In this document: positions 21,366 to 32,252 of the stretch, one piece after another
Numbering within the stretch: position 1 is the first letter of the stretch
How the letters are laid out: each line of letters begins with the position of its first letter
Assembly (NCBI GenBank): GCA_949987705.1
Contig: OX465282.1
Span: 40,016,039 to 40,080,038, forward strand
Reading direction: 5' to 3'
Length of the DNA: 64,000 nucleotides
Origin: Thereva unica
Taxonomy: Eukaryota; Arthropoda; Insecta; Diptera; Therevidae
Translations under genes and position numbers: made by a program
Notes under the pieces: generated by a model
What the model saw: the letters and a program-made list of their open reading frames with translations, nothing else
Told to the model about the DNA's origin: nothing
The model's database searches: none

Positions 21366-22789
21366 GCTAGTGGGGTGCGTACACAGTAGGAGTAGCAAAC
21401 CGAAGACAGTGACCGGTAATCAAGCCAACAAGTGTCCTGACATCACTTCTGCTGCGCCATAACAATTCCTTGGCCGTCTTATGGGACGGCACAGGAAGGA
21501 ACCGCTTAGAGTTGGCCAGTCCAGGCGCGGACCTCCAGCGTTCAGTATATTTCATCAAAGTCCGATCGGCCAGGGCCCTTTGCAGCAAGCTGGAAGGTGC
21601 CCCAATAGGCTCTGGACCAATGAATGCAATATCAGAGCCCTGTCCGACAGCATCCTATTATGTTGATTATTATAGAATGTCCAAGACCAGCACCCAAGTG
21701 ACCATTCGCTTTCAGCCGCGTTTATGGCGGACTTCTCTACCTCAAGGTGAAGGGGTACTAAATTGAGGAGAGTCTTCAGCGATGCCATCGGGGAAGTGCG
21801 GATGACCCCAGTGACGGAGAGGCAGGCCATTATTTGAATTTTGCTTAAATTGGCAGTTTAACCCTTAAGCTTCGTTCTGTGGCACCAAACTAAAGTTCCA
21901 TAAGTTGCCATGGGCCTAATGATGGTGGTGTATATCCAATACATGGTTTTTAGTTGCAAACCCCAGGTGGAACCACACGCTCTACGGCAAGCCCACAGGG
22001 TTCGCGTTCTACTCATCAGAGTGTCTATATGCTGGTTCCCGTTGATGGCATCTAGCGTCACTCCTAAATATTTGGCTTGTTGTGAAAAACCTACTGCCTG
22101 CGAATGTTGGTTCCCAAATACCTGGTAGTGATTGTTTCCTGGAGAAAGGAACCCGAATAGTTTTGTCGAGATTGACTTTTAGACCTACGCTTTCGCACCA
22201 GCTAGAGACCAAATCTAGTGCCTGCTGTAGGCGCCTTGACATGGCTCCTTCAGTTTCACCTGTAACTACTATGACGACATCGTCAGCGTAACCTTGGGCG
22301 AAAATGTTCCGACTGTTGAGCAGCTCTAGGAGTTCATCTACAACAAGGCACCAGAGAAGTGGAGATAGAACTCCTCCTTGCGGGCAACCTTTTGTTATAG
22401 TGCCCTCCACAGACCCCTCAACATGAGAGACCATTAGTTTGCGAGTTCTCAGCATAGAGTCAATCCAGTTGCAGAAAATGCTACTTAGATCGCGTCTACT
22501 TAGAGTTCTAGCTATAGTATCGAAGGATGTCCCTGAGTATTTTGCATAATAAGGGAGTGACAAGGTCGCAACCCTCCTGTAGCAGAATAGGATAGATTCC
22601 ATCAGCTCCAGGGGACTTGTATGGTTTGAACGATCTAATCGCTCCCTTAATAGCTTCGTAGTTAAACACGGTGTTTACTTCTGTCCAGGCCGCTTTGGAC
22701 ATTTTAGAAAGTGAGCCTATTGGCTGCCCAGCAGAAGTTTTGTTCCCATTTGAGTAAATGGTTGTGCCTGGGAAATGTGCCTGTAGCAC
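21366..22789 (-). pseudogene. LOA-type LINE reverse transcriptase
   Basis: The longest frame (22602-22009) holds the RT palm: TKGCPQGGVLSPLLWCLVVD and NIFAQGYADDVVIVVTGE, with an intact YADD. Upstream (22789-22508), SFKPYKSPGADGIYPILLQE is the RT entry motif. Downstream, WGLQLKTMYWIYTTIIRPMA then TYGTLVWC follows, and LVGLITGHC near 21420. CPQGGVLSPLLW with a downstream RNase H is typical of the LOA/R1 group. The frame shifts several times; the endonuclease and most of the RNase H are missing. Confidence 0.8.
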
Positions 22790-25345
22790 GCTTTTATGGC
22801 GTACTATACGAAGCCCTCGTTTCTTGCGTTCCCTATGAGCCTCAACAATTGGCCAGTTCTTCTCCTCCTTGGTTCAATAGTGAACTCAAGCATTTGAAAA
22901 ATCAGAAGAATAGGCTCTGGAAAACTTATTTAAAGAGAAAGGGCTCTCCGAGTCTCAATTCATTTATTATTTGCTATAAACAATTTCGTTCACTCTCTTT
23001 TACTCTGTATCGCGAATATCTCAGCAGTATGAGTAATAAAGTATTTACTGATTCCAGAAATTACCCTAATACTATGCAGCATATGAACTGGTCTAGTCTG
23101 TGAGTCTCCTGCGATTTGCAACATGTTTGCGTCATTCTTTCATCAATCTTTCTTATCTGCAGACTTTCAGCCTGACGACAATAATTTTCGTCACATTATT
23201 CCTAACCGAGAGGCTCATTTTTTACCTCTCTCAATTATCATTGCCGATATCGTGAAACATATTGACGATCTTTTTTTTATGTGGCAGTGCTAAACTCAGG
23301 AATCACACTTTGTACTACCAGTCCGTCATGTCGTCTGTCACGTCATGGTGCAATGTCTAGCAGCAAGCTTAGTACGGGGGGAATAGGTTAAGGGTTATGG
23401 GCGTTCGAAGGGGTGTTGAAGAAGGTGGCGATGAACCCTGCATTTGAACTCTTGGATGTTGTAGGAGCTCGGAAATACTGACTGCGAGAGATTATTCCAC
23501 AGTCGAGTTGTTCTATTTACAAACGAATTCATATCTTGCTGAGTGCGTGAAAGGAGAAGTTGTAGGTAGAGGGAATGAGACGTGTGGGCTAATCTGGTGT
23601 TGCGGTTATAAGATTGCCGTGGAGGCAGGAGAGCGTTTATTTCGAAGGAACAGTCGCTATAGTAGTAGAGATAAAATTTTGTCAGTGCTGCTACATTCCT
23701 ACGGTGGCTCAAGGGGTCGATGGTGGAGCAAACGGTGTCGTCATCAATTAATTTAAGTGCCCTTTTTTGCACGTTATCTAACCATGTCAAGGTGGTTATC
23801 GCCGCGCCGCCCCAAACGAGGGAGTTTTATTCTTAAGGCCTATGTGGAGGTTCTCTAGACTCCACTGCTGAAAACCCTTTTTCTAAAACCCTGGATAAAG
23901 AGTACTTCCCCACTCTTTGGAGGAATTCGTTCATAATTCCTGTTCACAAAAGTGGTTGCAAGAGCGTAATATCGAATTATAGGCCAGTTGCTAAATTGTC
24001 TACTATACCGAAACTTTTTGAATCAATTATCTATTCTACACTCGCTCCTATCTGCAAGAGGCTGGTCTCAACGAATCAACATGGTTTTCTTGCAGCTCGT
24101 TCCACTACCACCAATCTTCTTGAGTTCACTGCTCATGCTGTCGAAGGCTTCGTTTCCGGTTGTCAAATTGATTGTGTTTACACTGATTTTAGTAACGCAT
24201 TCGACAAGCTCTCCCATTCCATTATTATTCTGAAATTAAGAATGTTAGGCTTTCCGCAAGCCCTTCTAGTATGGTTCCAGTCTTACTTAACTGACCGGAC
24301 CTACCAAGCTCTTTTTCTTGCATCCAAATCGGTAACCATTGAAGCGACATCCGGTGTACCTCAAGGAAGTCATCTTGGCCCTCTCCTCTTTATCTTATCA
24401 ATTGATGACATTGTTCCCTTACTAAGACACTGTAGAATATTGATTTACGTTGAAGACATCAAACTGTATCGTCACATAAAGAGTATGGAGGATTGCAAAC
24501 TTTTGGAAGTTGACCTTGATACCTTTTACTCTTGGTGTGCTAACAACAACCTGGTTCTTAATATTGGTAAATGTAAAATCATGACTTTTAGTAGGAGACG
24601 TGATCCTATAATTTTTAACTACGCCTTTTCTGGTGAGGGTATCCCTCTTGTTAATTTTGTTAAACATCTCGGGATTAGATTTGAGCTGGATTTCTCCACT
24701 CACATCAACTATATCTCTTCCAGAGGTAGTTTAGTCTTGGGTTTTATAAAAAGGGGGTCCAAAGAATTTAATAACCCGTTGGTTACTAAACACTTATATA
24801 TTTCTTTTGTCAGACCATTACTTGAATATGCCTCCCGGGTTTGGCCTCCTCACTATTCTTCGCATGTTAGAACTATTGAATCGGTTCAACGAAGGCTCGA
24901 TCGATTCGCACTGAATCATCTTCCTTGGGAAAACCCAATAGTTCTTCCATCATATGAATCCCGGCTTAAGTTACTCAACTTAAGCTCTCTTCACAAGCGT
25001 GGAGAGGTCGCCGATGTTGTATTTGTTCATCAGATACTTAATGAAAAGGTCTACTCAGGTTTTCTAGGTCGCCGTGAGTCGTTTAGAGAGAGTAGTTATA
25101 ATCTGAGAGGTCCACCTCTTTTACAAATCAATCCCTCTAATACGAATTACGGCAGATTTGAACCTGTAAACCGCATGTTCATTAATGTGAACAATAATAT
25201 TAATGTCTTTAGCGTGAACATTAGTAAATATGTCCTTAAAAGGAGTCTTTTAAATCTCACGTGACCACCTATGTTTCCTGTTGCTTGCGTGGGTTATATG
25301 TTAATTTGGATTTTTTGTTATTTACTAATTTTTATGTTTGCATGC
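22790..25345 (+). pseudogene. CR1/Jockey-like LINE pol, interrupted by another LINE
   Basis: The 5' part (22790-23270) encodes the endonuclease-RT linker: SPPWFNSELKHLKNQKNRLW, then YKQFRSLSFTLYREYLS. After the interrupting LINE it resumes at about 23835 and gives a 422-residue frame (23996-25264): RT blocks CVYTDFSNAFDKLSHSII, ATSGVPQGSHLGPLLFILSI, then YVEDIKLYRHI where YADD is expected, and LVNFVKHLGIRFE. The catalytic box has lost its first aspartate context (A-D to V-E), so the RT is inactive even where the frame is open. The 3' end is near 25345; no clear poly(A) tail. Confidence 0.82.
23272..23830 (-). pseudogene. LINE family B, 5'-truncated insertion inside another LINE
   Basis: On the - strand the frame 23790-23395 reads TWLDNVQKRALKLIDDDTVC, then PLSHRRNVAALTKFYLYYYS and FVNRTTRLWNNLSQSVFPSS. 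This is the C-terminal end of a CR1/Jockey-like pol. The 3' UTR ends GCACTGCCACAT and a poly(A) run (TTTTTTTT on the + strand at 23272-23279). Relatives are at 44660-44931 and 52740-53500, and a bare tail at about 56550-56600. It disrupts the + strand LINE reading frame. Confidence 0.82.
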
Positions 25346-25394
25346 TTAGTTAGTTGTGAGCCTCATCCCAGCGCTTGGCTGTGCTGAGTAGGTA

Positions 25395-25875
25395 AATCTT
25401 TCTTGGCCCAGCTAAGAAGTGCGCCTTCTGTATTAGAAGGGTTAACTCTATTACTAAAACCTCTTATACGGCCAATACTACTACATGGATACGAAACCTG
25501 CACATTAAGAAGTAACGAACAATACGTGCTTTGAAAGAAGGGTGCTTTGAAAGAAAAATCCTGCCCACTATATATGGAGGAATCAACGAAAACGGTGTTT
25601 GGAGGAGAAGATATAATCACAAATTGTATCAGTTGTATAAAGATCCAAACATCATAAAAACAATAAAAGTTAACAGAATCCGATTATTATGATCAAGAGT
25701 CCAGACGGACACAGAGGTACGGGACGTCAAAAAAAGAGATATACATATAGCGTAGACGAAGATCTACGAACTCTAGGTATAAGAAATGGGAGACTTCAAG
25801 CCAGGGAACGACAGTTCTGGAGGAGTATGTTGCAGGAAACCAAAGCCAATAACAGATTGTGGAGCTATTTACGAT
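25395..25875 (+). pseudogene. RTE-type LINE C-terminal fragment
   Basis: Frames give L-L-H-G-Y-E-T-C-T-L-R-S-N-E-Q, then ERKILPTIYGGINENGVWRR with YNHKLYQLYKDPNIIKTIKV. Then come RGTGRQKKRYTYSVDEDLRT and RQFWRSMLQETKANNRLW. The order matches the 3' half of RTE-like pol. It ends with a short (GAT)n tail at 25872-25881. 5'-truncated, several shifts. Confidence 0.7.
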
Positions 25876-25879
25876 GATG

Positions 25880-26150
25880 ATGAACCTACTTTCAACAAGA
25901 CGGCGCACCTTGCTATACCACAGATACTACGATGACGTTCTTAGAAAAGTAAAGTTAAATCAGCAAACCGAAGACCATTGACCAACTCAAAAATAACAAA
26001 TGCGCCGAAGTAGTTGCTATAGCGCCCGAAATGCTCGCTAATGTTATGCAGGATGCCCGAACAAAAGCTTCTTTTTGCGTATCGATTGGAGGTGGTCGTT
26101 AAATCGACCTTGTGTTCAAAAACTGTTTTGAAATTTTGCTTATTAGTCAA
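25880..26150 (+). pseudogene. Tc1/mariner-type transposase, C-terminal fragment
   Basis: The frame starts FQQDGAPCYTTDTTMTFLEK, which contains the second catalytic-aspartate motif (F-Q-Q-D-G-A-P-x-H-x-T). It continues after a deletion with DQLKNNKCAEVVAIAPEMLA, NVMQDARTKASFCVSIGGGR and LIDLVFKN, the C-terminal block of mariner-like transposases (E-L-K-x-x-I-x-x-x-I ... R-x-x-x-C-x-x-x-x-G-x-H-L). The segment with the third catalytic residue is missing. Terminal repeats not found. Confidence 0.72.
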
Positions 26151-27383
26151 AATCGGCTAAAAACTGTCAGAGTTATTCAATGTTGGGGTTAGGGTTTGCT
26201 AATTTAAGATTTTTTGCAGATTTGCAATTTGGTCTTCAAGGCCGATTTTTCTAGGATCAACAAATTATGTCCCCCTTTGAAACAGAGTGAATAATCTCAT
26301 TCAGCTAATGAGTCTGGACCTGGTTTCCTTGATGAGTATTATGCCAACGTCACCCTCCAGTTCGCTAAGTCCCAAGGTCTTGATATTATCTCGGTTCATA
26401 TCGTTGAGGACCTAATCCTGTGCCCTAATTCGAAAAGCAAAGGTCAACTTTGTGTTATCCACCCGGTTCCGTGACATTACTTATCGATTCGTAATAAGAG
26501 CGGGTTTGTTGGAGTGGGATGATAATCCTCAGCCAAACCGACTTTAAACTTTGCTTAAGGCGCAGAACATTCACCATTCGGTATATTGGGAGTATTATTC
26601 GTACACTGGTACGTTATCCATGTAAATAGGCTATACGCTTACAAAAATATTATAATATGTAAAACTCTATCAAAAAATGTACCAATTCCACCAACACATC
26701 CAATTTTTCGTTAGTCTCACACAGACCTATATCAGACGTTGAGAGTCATAGTGATATAAGTCAAGTTTTTAATAGATCGCACACTAATAGTACAATAGTT
26801 CGCTTATTTCTCCATTAAAAAATTTGGTCTAGAGATACGAATATAATTCTATTATGCCAGTGTATAAAATATCTAGAACTTTTAGCTAATTCGAATATGA
26901 CGTTGAATAGGGTAATGCGTAAATGATATGATTTTAGTCTAAACTGATTGATTTGAAATTTTTTGACTTATGTCAGAATGATTTTCATCGGCTCTTTAGA
27001 TCCTGTATGAGCACATGGGTCTGTCTACATAAGACCTGTTCCGTTCTTGGCTGCTTTATGTTGAATCGAAAATCAAAAACCGACCGTTCGGTAACTATAT
27101 TTCTATCACAGATTTAAAAAATAATCAATATTTTTTTTTAGTGAAAGATTTGTTGGAATTCTAATCTCCTTTAAACAGCCCTAATCATATTTCAGCCCTA
27201 GGCCCTGCAAGGTAGTAGTACGTAGTACAAAGAGTGATTCTTAAATTTGATTTTTCAGATTAAAAAAAATGTTATGTGTCAGCCCTGGTCGACCGGTGAC
27301 CTCAGTAAAATAAATGCGTCACGAATAATGGCACCAATTAACTTGTCTGTTGTAAATAATATTTCCCCAAAATAGGCATCGCA
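26151..27383. other. No recognised gene
   Basis: AT-rich sequence. Around 26290-26480 a + frame reads NESGPGFLDEYYANVTLQFA and ends at a stop near 26474; I cannot place it in a family, and a decayed LINE linker is one possibility. I see no other domain or repeat boundary. Confidence 0.35.
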
Positions 27384-27386
27384 TAA

Positions 27387-28147
27387 GGCTGCGGTTACTG
27401 AACACGCTAGTAATGCTAGCACTAGCTAGTACTAGCTAGCGCTAGCAAATATAATACATGTAAACAGTGCGTGGTGGTTATGAACGCACTCGAGCGCTAG
27501 CGCTAGCTATCACTTCCTAGCGCTAGTCATATTCTGCAATCGATTGAAACATTGATACTAGCGCGAGTGTTTGAAAAGTAGGTAACTCACATTTTGCTTT
27601 GCTAAAGTACTTAGTAAAGATGGATTGCGAAAAATTAAAAAAATAAGCGCAAAAGAGACGTCCATTATGGGACATGAAAATTAAAGGTTACAGCGACCGA
27701 AATTTGACTGGTAGATTATGGAATGAAGTGGCTGATGAAATGAAAGTCACAAGTAAATAGATATTCAATGTTTTATTTTTACTTCTTATTTCATCATTAT
27801 ATGAAATATTGATCGGTTAAAAGAAAGAAAGGAAAAATATATTATTTCTTAGAAACAAAATAAGACTACGCAGAGTAGTTGTTTGGATTTTTTTTTCTGT
27901 ATTCATTGCATGTGTTTTCACTTTTCGTTTAAAAAAGGTCTATGTTTTAATAATAAACTTTCAGATGCCATCATTTCCTCTATTAAAGATAAAGCCATGG
28001 TGATATTCACAAGTCAACACACAACTACTGAACAACGAGCTTGCTTCAGCTAGCTTTAATAATAACCACACAACTAGAGCGAGCTCGCGCCAGCGATACT
28101 AGCGCTTGCTAACGCTGGCATTACTAGCGTGTTCAGTAACCGCAGCC
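27387..28147. mobile_element. Harbinger-type element, GCTAGC family, carrying a MADF remnant
   Basis: The ends GGCTGCGGTTACTGAACACG and complement are flanked by TAA (27384-27386, 28148-28150). For about 150 bp inside the left end and 80 bp inside the right end, GCTAGC, ACTAGC and AGCGCTAG words are iterated. The interior keeps a MADF/Myb-like coding fragment but no transposase. Confidence 0.85.
27620..27760 (+). pseudogene. MADF/Myb-like partner-protein fragment
   Basis: Starting at the ATG at 27620 the frame has one in-frame TAA (27644-27646) and then reads KRRPLWDMKIKGYSDRNLTG followed by RLWNEVADEMKVTSK and a stop. K-x-R-P-x-L-W-D ... Y-x-D-R-N ... W-x-E-V-A is the core of the MADF domain. 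It is probably the remains of the Harbinger DNA-binding gene; a captured host MADF exon is the alternative. Confidence 0.65.
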
Positions 28148-28781
28148 TAATGGAAAACTTATGTTGGCCAGGCGGGAAAACCATGTAAAATTAGCTTGGC
28201 ATTCAACGTGTTAATAGCATCCACGTTTTCGTCCTGGCTTTGTCTTTGTAAAATTCCTTCCCCTGTTACTTTTTTTTGTCTCTTGCCTCAAAACAAAACA
28301 AAAGTGGGATGTTGTGCCTAGAGACTAGCCACTAATTACGCTTTTTCTTGGTATTCTTTCTATTGAATAACACTTCAGACTGGATGACAATATATTAAGT
28401 GGAGATTGTGAAGAATCGCGAAAACATTCAAACAAATAACTTGGAAAACTAACGCATCTTTCATGGAGATGCTGCTGAAAGAATTATACTATAATTACCC
28501 GCCAAGAATTTGAAAGAATTGATATATTTTAATTGCACCCCATCTATGACAAAGAATAGTGAACACCATCTATGGCAATATTGCATTACTCTTCGTTTTA
28601 CCTATGATTATCAATTTCCATAAAATATACAAAATACATTTCATAAATAATAGAAAATCTGTTGTCATAATTCAGTTGTTTACTTCCTTCGAAACTTTAT
28701 ACATATCTTGCATTGGAATGTACCTTTTTACGTAAGCATGAATAAATATGTTTATTGCCACATTCCTACAAGTTAGCGTTT

Positions 28782-28852
28782 GGAGTAATGGGAAGGCGCT
28801 AGATCGGGGTGCGAAAGGACCAAGGTTCGATTCTTGGTGGTGAGCATGCTCT
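28782..28852 (+). repeat. tRNA-like sequence in left foldback arm
   Basis: GTAATGGGAAGGCGCTAGA resembles an A box and AAGGTTCGATTCTTGGTGG a B box, with an internal spacing of about 35 nt and a T8 run (possible Pol III stop) just after. The ends do not pair as a proper acceptor stem, so it is a tRNA-derived sequence, not a tRNA gene. Confidence 0.5.
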
Positions 28853-29221
28853 TTTTTTTAACTATGATGATTTTTGTAGTGTTTGTTAAATACTTTGTTA
28901 AGTTTTAGTTTACGCAAAGTCTCACAACTTATAACCTACATAAGCCTTTAACAAAAACTTTTCAAGATTAATTATATATAGCGTTGGTCAGTGTAATACT
29001 TATGAATCTCCATGGCCAAACTAGGATACGGCGTTATGACAATAATTAAATCAATGCAACGTGAAATAAAAGTTTTAGTTAAGAACGGATTTGGCTTATT
29101 TGGCTTATTATAGATTGAGTTATAGCTCACAATTGAATATGTACCAACGGTTTTAATTAGTCGCCGCTTTGAGATTTTACCATCAACGCAGGCTTAGTTT
29201 ATTATACTACAATAAATCAGT

Positions 29222-29300
29222 TTGCGGCCATCACCAAGAATCGAACCCTGGTCCTTTCGCACCCCGATCTACCGCCTTTCCATTACTCCAAACGTTAACT
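29222..29300 (-). repeat. tRNA-like sequence in right foldback arm
   Basis: The inverted counterpart of 28782-28852, with a few differences (AAGAATCGAACCCTGGTCCT carries a better-matching B box than the left arm). It supports a tRNA-derived origin for the arm. Confidence 0.5.
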
Positions 29301-29303
29301 TGT

Positions 29304-29623
29304 GAGGCAAATTACACGGCATAACATTTCTTCCATCAACACTTCCAATAATTCCAATAAACCGGTTTTATAGGCAAGGGGTCGCGGGGAAGTTTGTTAC
29401 TTGTGCATCCCAAAAAATTCTCGACTGCACAGAGCAACACACTAACACAATCATAATTTCATTCTCGGGGTCTACGAAAATGACTTAAAGTTTGTACACA
29501 GCTACATAGACAATAGAATTGTTACAGGAAAAAATGCAGAACAGTCAGTTTATCGTGAAATTCGTATAACACGCACAAACCGGTTTGTTACAGCAGAAAG
29601 TGTTATGCCGTGTAACTCGCCTC
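29304..29623. mobile_element. MITE of the TTACACGG family, copy 2
   Basis: The ends GAGGCAAATTACACGGCATA and the complement ending at 29623 are flanked by TGT (29301-29303, 29624-29626). GTTACA and TGTAAC words recur inside. Removing it restores the foldback arm. It shares internal words with 13478-13819. Confidence 0.8.
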
Positions 29624-30164
29624 TGTAGGAGCAATAAACATATTTATTCATGCTTACGTAAAAAGGTACATTCCAATGCAAGAGTTTCGAAGAAAGTAAA
29701 CAACTGAATTATGACAACAGATTTTCTATTATTTATGAAATGTTTTTTGTATATTTTATGGAAATTGATAATCATAGGTAAAACGAAGAGTAATGTAATA
29801 TTGCCATAGATGGTGTTCACTATTCTTTGTCATAGATGGGGTGCAATTAAAATATATCAATTCTTTCAAATTATTGGCGGGTAATTATTGGTGTTGGTCT
29901 CATTACGAAGTGGGGGTACTTGTGTGCGTGTACGTGCATATGCTATGGATAAACAGGTGCCTGTGTTTTTCAATAGATGTTCTACATTTAAAGAAAAGTG
30001 AAGTGCGTGCGTGATTTTTTCTTTAAAAATAAAAAAAAATTAAATTGAAGTGTAAATTAATACAAAAGGTGCGGTAAGCCGAATTTTTAACAATAATATA
30101 TGTATGTTTAAGTAAAATAATACACCTAATTCTGTTGTGCAAAGTGCATCACATATTAGATTTC

Positions 30165-30452
30165 CCAGATCCGACGGGTCGGAAGGGAGTGCGGATTTGA
30201 GACTTTGCGATTCTCAAATTCGCAGTCGCGGATTCAATAAAATCAAAAATTCGGAGTGATGACTCACACGCTAATGAAATACCCGATGTCGGATTATCTT
30301 AGGCGCATTTGTGGTTTCAAATCCGCAGAAAGTTTGTTGCGGATCACACTTTTACAGCGCGGAAAATGTCAAAAAGAAATTTGCGGTTGCGGATTTGAGA
30401 ATCGCAAAGTGTCAAATCCGCACTCACTTCCAACCCGCCGGATCTGGGAATC
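30165..30452. mobile_element. Short inverted-repeat element
   Basis: The left part CCCAGATCCGACGGGTCGGA and the right part ending CCCGCCGGATCTGGG pair over about 65 nt, including GTGCGGATTTGAGACTTTGC and its complement. GCGGATT and AATCCGC words are iterated. The duplication is unclear. Open frames at 30256-30613 come from these repeats. Confidence 0.65.
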
Positions 30453-31030
30453 GAGGTCATTATTTTGTTTTTCCATAATTTTTGAGTAATTGTTTTGGGC
30501 AGAAAATAGCCGAAACTGCAAGCGTTTTTGCTCGATGCGTAAAAACTGAACTGACTGGTTGGCCATCTAACTAACAACCGGAAAAACTTTATGCTAAGGC
30601 ATCGGACGTACACTTACAGTAGAGGTATGTATATGTAGCTACACTAAAATTTTTCTTAGGACCACGGCCCTACATTAGAACGTCCTTGGGTTCGTTCATT
30701 GGTCAAATATGTTATATAATTCTTTCAGCAGCATCTACTTGAAAGATGCGTTCGTTTTTCAAGTTATTTGTTGGATTGTTTTCGTGAATATTCACAATCT
30801 CCACTTTATATATTGTCATCCAGTCTGAAGTGTTATTCAACAGAAAGAATACCATGAAAAAGCGTAATTAGTGGCTAGTCTCTAGGCACAACATCCCACT
30901 AGTTTGCTTAGAGAAAAGGGCATGGTCGAGATGATGGGAGGGGCAACTACACTAGGAAAGATGTTTGGTGGATTTTCAAGTCGAAAAACAGAACCCCAAA
31001 AGTCGCAACCTCAAGGAAAAGCCCATCCAA

Positions 31031-31583
31031 CGAAAAGACAATTCACAACTTACCCAAGAGAAGGTTTGTGAATCAAAGCCAGTCCAGAACTGCAACACCC
31101 TCAAAAAAAGGAAAAGGAGAATCTAATGAAGAAAAGAAGGCCTCACAAGAGCCCAATCCTAAAATAAATCCAAGACTTACAAGGCTCCCTTCTTGTCAGT
31201 CAATAAATCTTATGATTCTGAAGACGAACACTCCCTGGACCTGGAAAAATTAGAACTCGAGTAAAATGAATTTTTAAAATATGCGCTCATAAATGATTGT
31301 ACGCTCACGAAAAGACAATTCACAACTTACCCAAGAGAAGGTATGTGAATCAAAGCCAGTCCAGAACTGCAACACCCTCAAAAAAAGGAAAAGGAGAATC
31401 TAATGAAGAAAAGAAGGCCTCACAAGAGCCCAATCCTAAAATAAATCCAAGACTTACAAGGCTCCCTTCTTGTCAGTCAATAAATCTTATGATTCTGAAG
31501 ACGAACACTCCCTGGACCTGGAAAATTAGAACTCGAGTAAAATGAATTTTTAAAATATGCGCTCATAAATGATTTTACGCTCA
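31031..31583 (+). repeat. 277-bp tandem duplication
   Basis: 31031-31307 and 31308-31583 are near-identical copies beginning CGAAAAGACAATTCACAAC. Each contains a frame with SYDSEDEHSLDLEKLELE and, in another frame, a lysine- and serine-rich stretch (TATPSKKGKGESNEEKKASQ). Upstream a short frame from the ATG at about 30925 (MVEMMGGATTLGKMFGGF) runs into copy 1 and stops. I do not recognise a family. The few differences suggest a recent duplication. Confidence 0.8.
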
Positions 31584-31689
31584 CGTCAATAATGGGCCAA
31601 AACTCCAAGAAACTTAAAGTATTGACAGGGAAGCGGGAAAAACACTGTTGGCAATGTCCCTTCCATGTTAAACCGGGCCTGAAATCCAT

Positions 31690-32064
31690 GTTCTGGTAGA
31701 AAATAATCTTTGGCTATCAATTACCAAGGCTTGTCCTTGGACAAGTTCTTATTCTCAGAACTCTTAACAGGGGAGGGATCCTCAAAATTCACTGTTTTTA
31801 GCCCTTCGGAGTAAATTTTTCTCTGATTTAGAGAAAGTTTTATTTTATTTTAAACTTCGACGAAATTTTCTTCAAACCAAAATAAGACGACATTCCTAAT
31901 GCTCTGGCCTATCAGACTGGGATTGACGATCAAAGAGAGAGAGTTTTTTAAATAAGGCCTTTAAAAAAGTTGTTTCACATCAAAGATTCGTGATTAATAT
32001 AGCTACAAAGCTCGGACCATTAAGGGGCCCTCATGGGGTACACTAGATTTTGTTAGTAACAATT
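31690..32064 (-). repeat. Dispersed repeat family R1, - copy
   Basis: Complementary and colinear to pieces of 11926-14420, including CTAGTGTACCCCATGAGGG and CTGATAGGCCAGAGCA-like words. It lacks the two MITEs of the other copy, which independently confirms their insertion points. No protein recognised. Confidence 0.65.
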
Positions 32065-32252
32065 AAAATAGCAACAACAAAAATTAATTTAAAGAAAAAC
32101 TAATTAAAATTTCGAAAAACGAAAACTTTTATTCACCTGGGACTAGGTTCGGCTGACATTGTAGCCAAATCTTAGCTCAGTTCAGTTAGTCTCAGCGTAG
32201 CATTCGTTTAAAACAGTCATATAGTAGCTAAAAAATATTTGAGCCCTAAAAG

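Larger units (their letters stand above)
28491..29888. mobile_element. Foldback-like element with tRNA-like arms
   Basis: The arm 28491-28860 (starting ATAATTACCCGCCAA) is repeated inverted at 29222-29888, after removal of a 320-bp MITE from the right arm. Shared words include AATTGCACCCCATCTATGAC and TAGAAAATCTGTTGTCATAA. The inner ends of both arms are tRNA-like sequences. Confidence 0.75.
28303..30900. mobile_element. Composite element with about 185-bp terminal inverted repeats
   Basis: The arms 28303-28487 and about 30716-30900 are long inverted repeats sharing GTGGGATGTTGTGCCTAGAG, CTAGCCACTAATTACGC and AACACTTCAGACTGGATGAC. The interior holds a second inverted-repeat element (28491-29888) and a third inverted pair (30165-30452). 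A 77-bp fragment of the same end is at 37971-38047. No transposase is visible and no target duplication is certain. Confidence 0.75.

Noticed and set aside
28782..28852. Functional tRNA gene
   Set aside because: It is part of a dispersed foldback arm, its copy is inverted nearby, and no acceptor stem forms.
30344..30613. Overlapping open frames on both strands
   Set aside because: They arise from an inverted-repeat element and encode complementary repeat sequence.
32070..32252. Left terminal repeat of the piggyBac element
   Set aside because: No TTAA followed by the complement of the right end was found; the left end appears lost.
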